Shown here: in pieces, positions 60,205 to 64,000 of the stretch
Layout: each line of letters starts with the position of its first letter
How positions within the stretch are numbered: position 1 is the first letter of the stretch
From: Pseudomonas sp. BCA17
Lineage (GTDB): Bacteria > Pseudomonadota > Gammaproteobacteria > Pseudomonadales > Pseudomonadaceae
Direction of reading: 5' to 3'
NCBI RefSeq assembly: GCF_004519405.1
Contig: NZ_SGWI01000001.1
Coordinates: forward strand, 1,798,001 to 1,862,000
DNA length: 64,000 nucleotides
Program-made: the position numbers and the translations under genes
Notes under the pieces: generated by a model
Seen by the model: the letters and a program-made list of their open reading frames with translations, nothing else
What the model was told of the DNA's origin: nothing
The model's database searches: none

Positions 60205-60927
60205 ATGCTATTTCTGTTACGTATGTTGTTGATGGGCCTGCACTTTATCGTCGCCGGCGTGTTGGGCGTGGTGCTGGGTATTTGCCGACCGTTCAACCCG
60301 GACAACAGTCGCCTGTGCGCCCGCCTGTACGCCCTGCCCGCCATGTGGATCCTGCGTCTGAACGTTAAGGCGGATGTCGACTCGTTGCGCAACAAACCCG
60401 GCACGTGCGTGATCATCGCTAACCACCAGTCCAACTATGACTTGTTTGTGTTCGGCACCGTGGTGCCGCACCGCACGGTGTGCATCGCCAAGAAGAGCCT
60501 GAAATGGGTGCCGCTGTTCGGCCAGTTGTTCTGGCTGGCGGGCAATGTGTTGATCGACCGAGGCAACGCACATAAGGCGCGCCGTGCGATGCTCACCACC
60601 ACCCATACATTGCAGCATGAGGACACGTCGATCTGGGTGTTCCCGGAAGGCACCCGCAACCTGGGCAACGGTCTGTTGCCGTTCAAGAAAGGCGCATTCC
60701 ATATGGCGATTGCGGCCGGAGTGCCTATCGTGCAGGTGTGCGTGAGCAATTACGTCACGCATATGCAGCTCAATCGCTGGAACAGCGGCGATGTGCTCAT
60801 ACGTTCGTTGCCGCCGATTCCTACGACTGGGCTGACTTCGGATGACATCCCTCAGTTGATGCAGGCTTGCCAGAAGCAAATGGATGAATGCATCGCGCAG
60901 ATGGATCGTGAGCTGCAGGCTGCTTGA
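60205..60927 (+). CDS. plsC: 1-acyl-sn-glycerol-3-phosphate acyltransferase
   Basis: 240 residues from the ATG at 60205 (a GTG at 60199 is too near the AGG site). The catalytic HX4D motif NHQSNYD is near residue 75 and the FPEGTRN motif near 149. There are N-terminal hydrophobic helices. It acylates lysophosphatidate at position 2 in phospholipid synthesis at the inner membrane. Pseudomonas species have several paralogues, so the symbol is by family. Confidence 0.87.
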   Translation: MLFLLRMLLMGLHFIVAGVLGVVLGICRPFNPDNSRLCARLYALPAMWILRLNVKADVDSLRNKPGTCVIIANHQSNYDLFVFGTVVPHRTVCIAKKSLKWVPLFGQLFWLAGNVLIDRGNAHKARRAMLTTTHTLQHEDTSIWVFPEGTRNLGNGLLPFKKGAFHMAIAAGVPIVQVCVSNYVTHMQLNRWNSGDVLIRSLPPIPTTGLTSDDIPQLMQACQKQMDECIAQMDRELQAA

Positions 60928-60934
60928 ACACCGC

Positions 60935-60956
60935 CTGGGGGCGCTTCGCACCCCAG
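60935..60956 (+). terminator. Hairpin after plsC
   Basis: CTGGGG and CCCCAG arms around GCGCTTCGCA, followed by a short GCGAGC...GCTCGC palindrome. Probably ends plsC. Confidence 0.55.
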
Positions 60957-61068
60957 CGCGAGCAAGCTCGCTCACCACAAAAAGCTCGTCGCAATGACAG
61001 CTACGAAGGAACGTCATTCAAGCTAAGCTGCCCAACATCTGTCATCCCAATAAGAAGCGATCAGCACC

Positions 61069-62040
61069 ATGGGTAGAGTTGTTGCGGCCGCCGTCTACAG
61101 CGCCGGTAAGAAAGTCACCGATATCACCCTCGACGAAGGCGCGGCCTGGGCCGCCAAACCCGACCACTTTGTATGGATCGGCCTTGAAGAACCCAACGCT
61201 CAGGAGCTGGCCAATCTGCAACGCCAGTTCAACCTGCATGAACTGGCCATCGAAGATGCCCTGGAAAAACACAGCCGCCCGAAGCTGGAAACCTTCGGCG
61301 ATGCGCTGTTTATCGTCACTTATTCACCCGTGCGCGAAAACGGCAAGCTGCTGTTTATCGAAACCCATATCTTCGCCGGCAACGGCTACATCATTACCGC
61401 CCGCAATGGTCATTCGGCATCCTACGGCTATGTACGCCAGCGTTGTGAGGCACGGCCACTGTTGCTGGAGCATGGGGAAGATTTCGTACTCTATGCACTG
61501 CTGGATTTCGTCACCGAGAATTACCAACCGGTGAGCGAAGCGATCCATGCCGAGATCGATGAGCTGGAACGCAACGTACTGTGCAGTTCGCTGAGTGAGC
61601 GTGATATCCAGAATTTGCACGGCTTGCGCCGCGACGTGCTGCGGCTCAAGCGCTACGTCGCCCCGATGGTGGAGATCAGTCAGGAGTTGCAGAAGCTGAG
61701 CTTCCCGTTTATCGACAAAAACATGCGCCCGTATTTCCGCGACGTGCAGATCCACGTGACACGTCAAATGGAAGACCTCACCACCTTGCGCGATATCGCC
61801 AGCCAGACCATTGAGATCGGTGTGTTGCTGGAGGCTTCGCGTCAAAGCGTAGTGCAACGCAAGTTCGCCGCGTGGGCAGCGATCCTCGCGTTCCCCACGG
61901 CGGTGGCGGGGATTTATGGGATGAACTTCCAGAACATGCCCGAGCTGCAATGGCACTACGGCTATTTTGCAGTGCTCGGGTTTATCGCGGTGGGCTGTAC
62001 CGGTTTGTGGGCCAGCTTCAAGCGTTCGGGCTGGCTTTAA
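61069..62040 (+). CDS. corA: CorA magnesium/cobalt transporter
   Basis: 323 residues. A long cytoplasmic N-terminal domain with helices (HELAIEDALEKHSRPK) precedes two C-terminal membrane helices. The YGMNFQNMPE selectivity loop lies between them. It forms a pentameric Mg2+ channel. It converges with the amidotransferase gene, overlapping by four bases. Confidence 0.92.
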   Translation: MGRVVAAAVYSAGKKVTDITLDEGAAWAAKPDHFVWIGLEEPNAQELANLQRQFNLHELAIEDALEKHSRPKLETFGDALFIVTYSPVRENGKLLFIETHIFAGNGYIITARNGHSASYGYVRQRCEARPLLLEHGEDFVLYALLDFVTENYQPVSEAIHAEIDELERNVLCSSLSERDIQNLHGLRRDVLRLKRYVAPMVEISQELQKLSFPFIDKNMRPYFRDVQIHVTRQMEDLTTLRDIASQTIEIGVLLEASRQSVVQRKFAAWAAILAFPTAVAGIYGMNFQNMPELQWHYGYFAVLGFIAVGCTGLWASFKRSGWL

Positions 62041-62762
62041 ACCTTGGCCTCGGATTTGTGCGCCACAAAACGCATCATCCATTCCGCCACGGTGACGCCG
62101 TGGTGGTCGCGTTCCAGGCTGGCGACGCCATGGGTGTAGACCTTCTCACCCAAGGTTGTCTGAAGAATCTCCAGCAGCTCGCGGGAATAGTCATGGACGA
62201 ATTCCGGGTGCCCCTGGAAGCACAGCACCTGATCGCCAATGTGATACGCCGCAAACGGGCAAAACGCGCTGGACGCAATGACCGTGGCGTTTTCCGGCAG
62301 CGTGGTCACTTGGTCCTGGTGGCTGATCAATAGCGTCAACTCTTCCACTTCAGGGCTCATCCACGGCGCCTTGGCATCGAGCTTGTAGTCGTGGATGCCC
62401 ATGCCCCAGCCCTGCCCGGCGCGCTCGGTCTTGCCGCCGAGCAGCAGCGCCAGCAACTGGTGACCGAAGCAGATACCCAGCAGCTTGTCGCCACGCTCGT
62501 AACGTTCGAGCAGGTAGGTCTTGAGGGTCTGGATCCAGGGGTCGGTACCAAAGGAGTCGGCCTTGCTGCCAGTGACCAGGTAGGCATCAAACACTTCATC
62601 TTCCGGCGGGTATTCGCCCTGCACGACGTTGTAGATGACAAATTCGGCGGCAATCGGCTGCTTGGAGAACAGGCGCTTGAACATCTGCCCGTACCCTTGG
62701 TATTGATCGATCAAGCCTGGACGCAGGATATCGGTTTCCAGGATACAGACGCGTAGCGACAT
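62037..62762 (-). CDS. Class I glutamine amidotransferase
   Basis: 241 residues from the ATG at 62762. The nucleophile elbow GICFGHQLLALLLGG (Cys near residue 97) and the catalytic His and Glu in FQGHPEF (near 185) form the triad. It is a stand-alone domain like those of GMP-synthase-related amidotransferases with unknown acceptor, perhaps a gamma-glutamyl hydrolase of the PuuD kind. Confidence 0.85.
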   Translation of the reverse strand: MSLRVCILETDILRPGLIDQYQGYGQMFKRLFSKQPIAAEFVIYNVVQGEYPPEDEVFDAYLVTGSKADSFGTDPWIQTLKTYLLERYERGDKLLGICFGHQLLALLLGGKTERAGQGWGMGIHDYKLDAKAPWMSPEVEELTLLISHQDQVTTLPENATVIASSAFCPFAAYHIGDQVLCFQGHPEFVHDYSRELLEILQTTLGEKVYTHGVASLERDHHGVTVAEWMMRFVAHKSEAKV

Positions 62763-62856
62763 AAAAAATACCTGACACGGTGATGGGAATAATGCACACC
62801 CCAGAGCCTGCCTTGAAACCCCTCCACAAGGCAAGCCCCGCACATGCCCAAAACCG

Positions 62857-64000
62857 TCAGAAGGTCGCGTTCCGTGCCGCTTTCTCCAACAATAAGGCCG
62901 GCGGCAGGAACCGCTCACCATATTGCTCCGCCAGGTAGCGCGCCCGGGCGATGAAGTCGCTCAACCCGTACTGGTTGATAAATTGCAACGCACCGCCACT
63001 CCATGCGGCAAAGCCAATGCCGAAGATCGAACCCACGTTGGCATCCGCCGTGGACATCAACACCCCCTCTTCCACGCAACGCACGGTTTCGATGGCCTGG
63101 ATAAACAGCAGGCGGTCACGCACATCCTGCGGCGAAATCTGTTTGCCGGGCTGTTCGAACCGGGCTTTCAGTTCGGGCCACAGGTGCTTCTGCCCACTTG
63201 CCGGATAGTCATAGAAGCCGCCACCCGCCGCCTTGCCGGCGCGTTTGTACTCATTCACCAGCAGCTCGATCACCCGCGTCGCCGGATGCGTCGGCACGTC
63301 CTTACCTTCCGCCTGCAGGTCCCTGGCCGTCTGCTGTCGGATTTGGCTCATCAAACTGAGCGACACTTCATCGGACACCGCCAACGGCCCCACCGGCATG
63401 CCGGCCTTGCGCGCTTCGGTCTCGATCATCGGCGCGGCCACGCCTTCACCGAGCATAGCAATGCCTTCGTTGGTGAAAGTGCCGAACACCCGCGAGGTGA
63501 AGAACCCGCGGCTATCGTTGACCACGATCGGGGTTTTCTTGATTTGCAGTACGAAGTCAAAACCTCTGGCCAGGGTTTCGTCGCTGGTTTGCGCGCCCTT
63601 GATGATTTCCACCAACGGCATCTTGTCCACCGGGCTGAAGAAATGCAGGCCGAGGAACTTGCCTGGATCGGCTACGGCCTTGGCCAGGCCGCTGATGGGC
63701 AAGGTCGAGGTGTTAGAGGCGATCACCGCCTCGGCGCCAACCACGCCTTGGGCCGCCGCCGAAACCTGAGCCTTGAGCTCGCGGTTTTCAAATACGGCTT
63801 CGATGATCAGGTCGCAACCGGCCAGGTCGGCATCAAGGGCCGTAGGATGAATGCGCGCCAGGGTGGCGTCGCGCTGTTCGGCGGTCAATTGCCCACGACC
63901 GACCTTCTTATCCAACAGCGTGGCCGAGTGAGCCTTGCCTTTTTCGGCGGCGGCAAGATTGATGTCCTTGAGCACCACGTCGATGCCCGCACAGGCACTG
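62857..64000 (-). CDS. FadB/FadJ-like 3-hydroxyacyl-CoA dehydrogenase (C-terminal part)
   Basis: About 381 residues in the window; the gene continues past the right edge, where the frame is open (SACAGIDVVLKDI). The dehydrogenase segments IIEAVFENRELK, IASNTSTLPI and LHFFSPVDKMPLVEII are present, with the catalytic His in HFFSP. The missing part is expected to hold the enoyl-CoA hydratase domain. It oxidises 3-hydroxyacyl-CoA with NAD+ in fatty acid degradation. Confidence 0.85.
   Translation of the reverse strand, partial: SACAGIDVVLKDINLAAAEKGKAHSATLLDKKVGRGQLTAEQRDATLARIHPTALDADLAGCDLIIEAVFENRELKAQVSAAAQGVVGAEAVIASNTSTLPISGLAKAVADPGKFLGLHFFSPVDKMPLVEIIKGAQTSDETLARGFDFVLQIKKTPIVVNDSRGFFTSRVFGTFTNEGIAMLGEGVAAPMIETEARKAGMPVGPLAVSDEVSLSLMSQIRQQTARDLQAEGKDVPTHPATRVIELLVNEYKRAGKAAGGGFYDYPASGQKHLWPELKARFEQPGKQISPQDVRDRLLFIQAIETVRCVEEGVLMSTADANVGSIFGIGFAAWSGGALQFINQYGLSDFIARARYLAEQYGERFLPPALLLEKAARNATF

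Overview
The window is a chromosomal segment of a Pseudomonas of the fluorescens group. The gene content supports this: acnD/prpF-type methylcitrate operon, thrH, 4Fe-4S CysH, DUF4337, DUF2784 and DUF1652 proteins, GC-rich codon use and palindromic intergenic repeats. It holds two stretches of core chromosome (1-21160 and 58875-64000) separated by about 37.7 kb of integrated DNA downstream of a tRNA-Ser(GGA) gene.

Left core. A leftward prpR-prpB-prpC-acnD-prpF operon degrades propionyl-CoA by the 2-methylcitrate cycle. It has two TTGTCGACA-type sites at its GntR regulator. Next come a rightward three-gene operon (retropepsin-like protease, inactive transglutaminase with 7 TM helices, ATP-grasp ligase) that runs into pabB, then thrH, cysH, an NCS1 permease with a hydantoin/Asp-Glu racemase, two LysR regulators each facing an SDR-type gene, and several small conserved proteins.

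Integrated region. A P2/HP1-type temperate prophage (about 35.3 kb, 23583-58897) sits at the 3' end of the tRNA-Ser gene. A 23-bp core is repeated exactly at 23583-23605 and 58875-58897. Pairs of GTCCCAT sites spaced 11 bp flank the cores. Late genes run leftward from 46.2 to 27.7 kb: capsid O-N-M-L, tail R-S, DUF2586 sheath, DUF2597 tube, a lysis cassette with nested Rz1, gpE/E' with an A AAA AAG frameshift site, tape measure, DUF2590, J, I, fibre, and baseplate hub and spike. Terminase and portal run rightward, followed by an Ogr-type activator. A repressor/Cro-type switch, CII, primase-helicase and a tyrosine integrase complete it.

The prophage carries AT-rich cargo at its left end (25260-27478): an AAA ATPase overlapping a DUF4435/TOPRIM-like gene. 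This looks like a PARIS (AriA/AriB) anti-phage module. At its right end lie a zinc-finger-like hypothetical, a single-domain response regulator and a DUF1652 gene.

Left of the prophage, 21161-23605 looks like the surviving right end of a second, related element integrated in tandem at the same tRNA. It has the same paired arm-like sites at the same distance from the core, a near-identical hairpin about 1.5 kb from the core, and a GAF histidine kinase where the prophage has its response regulator.

Right core. tRNA-Ser, a crotonase-family hydratase, an acylglycerol-phosphate acyltransferase, corA, a class I glutamine amidotransferase and the C-terminal part of a FadB-like 3-hydroxyacyl-CoA dehydrogenase.
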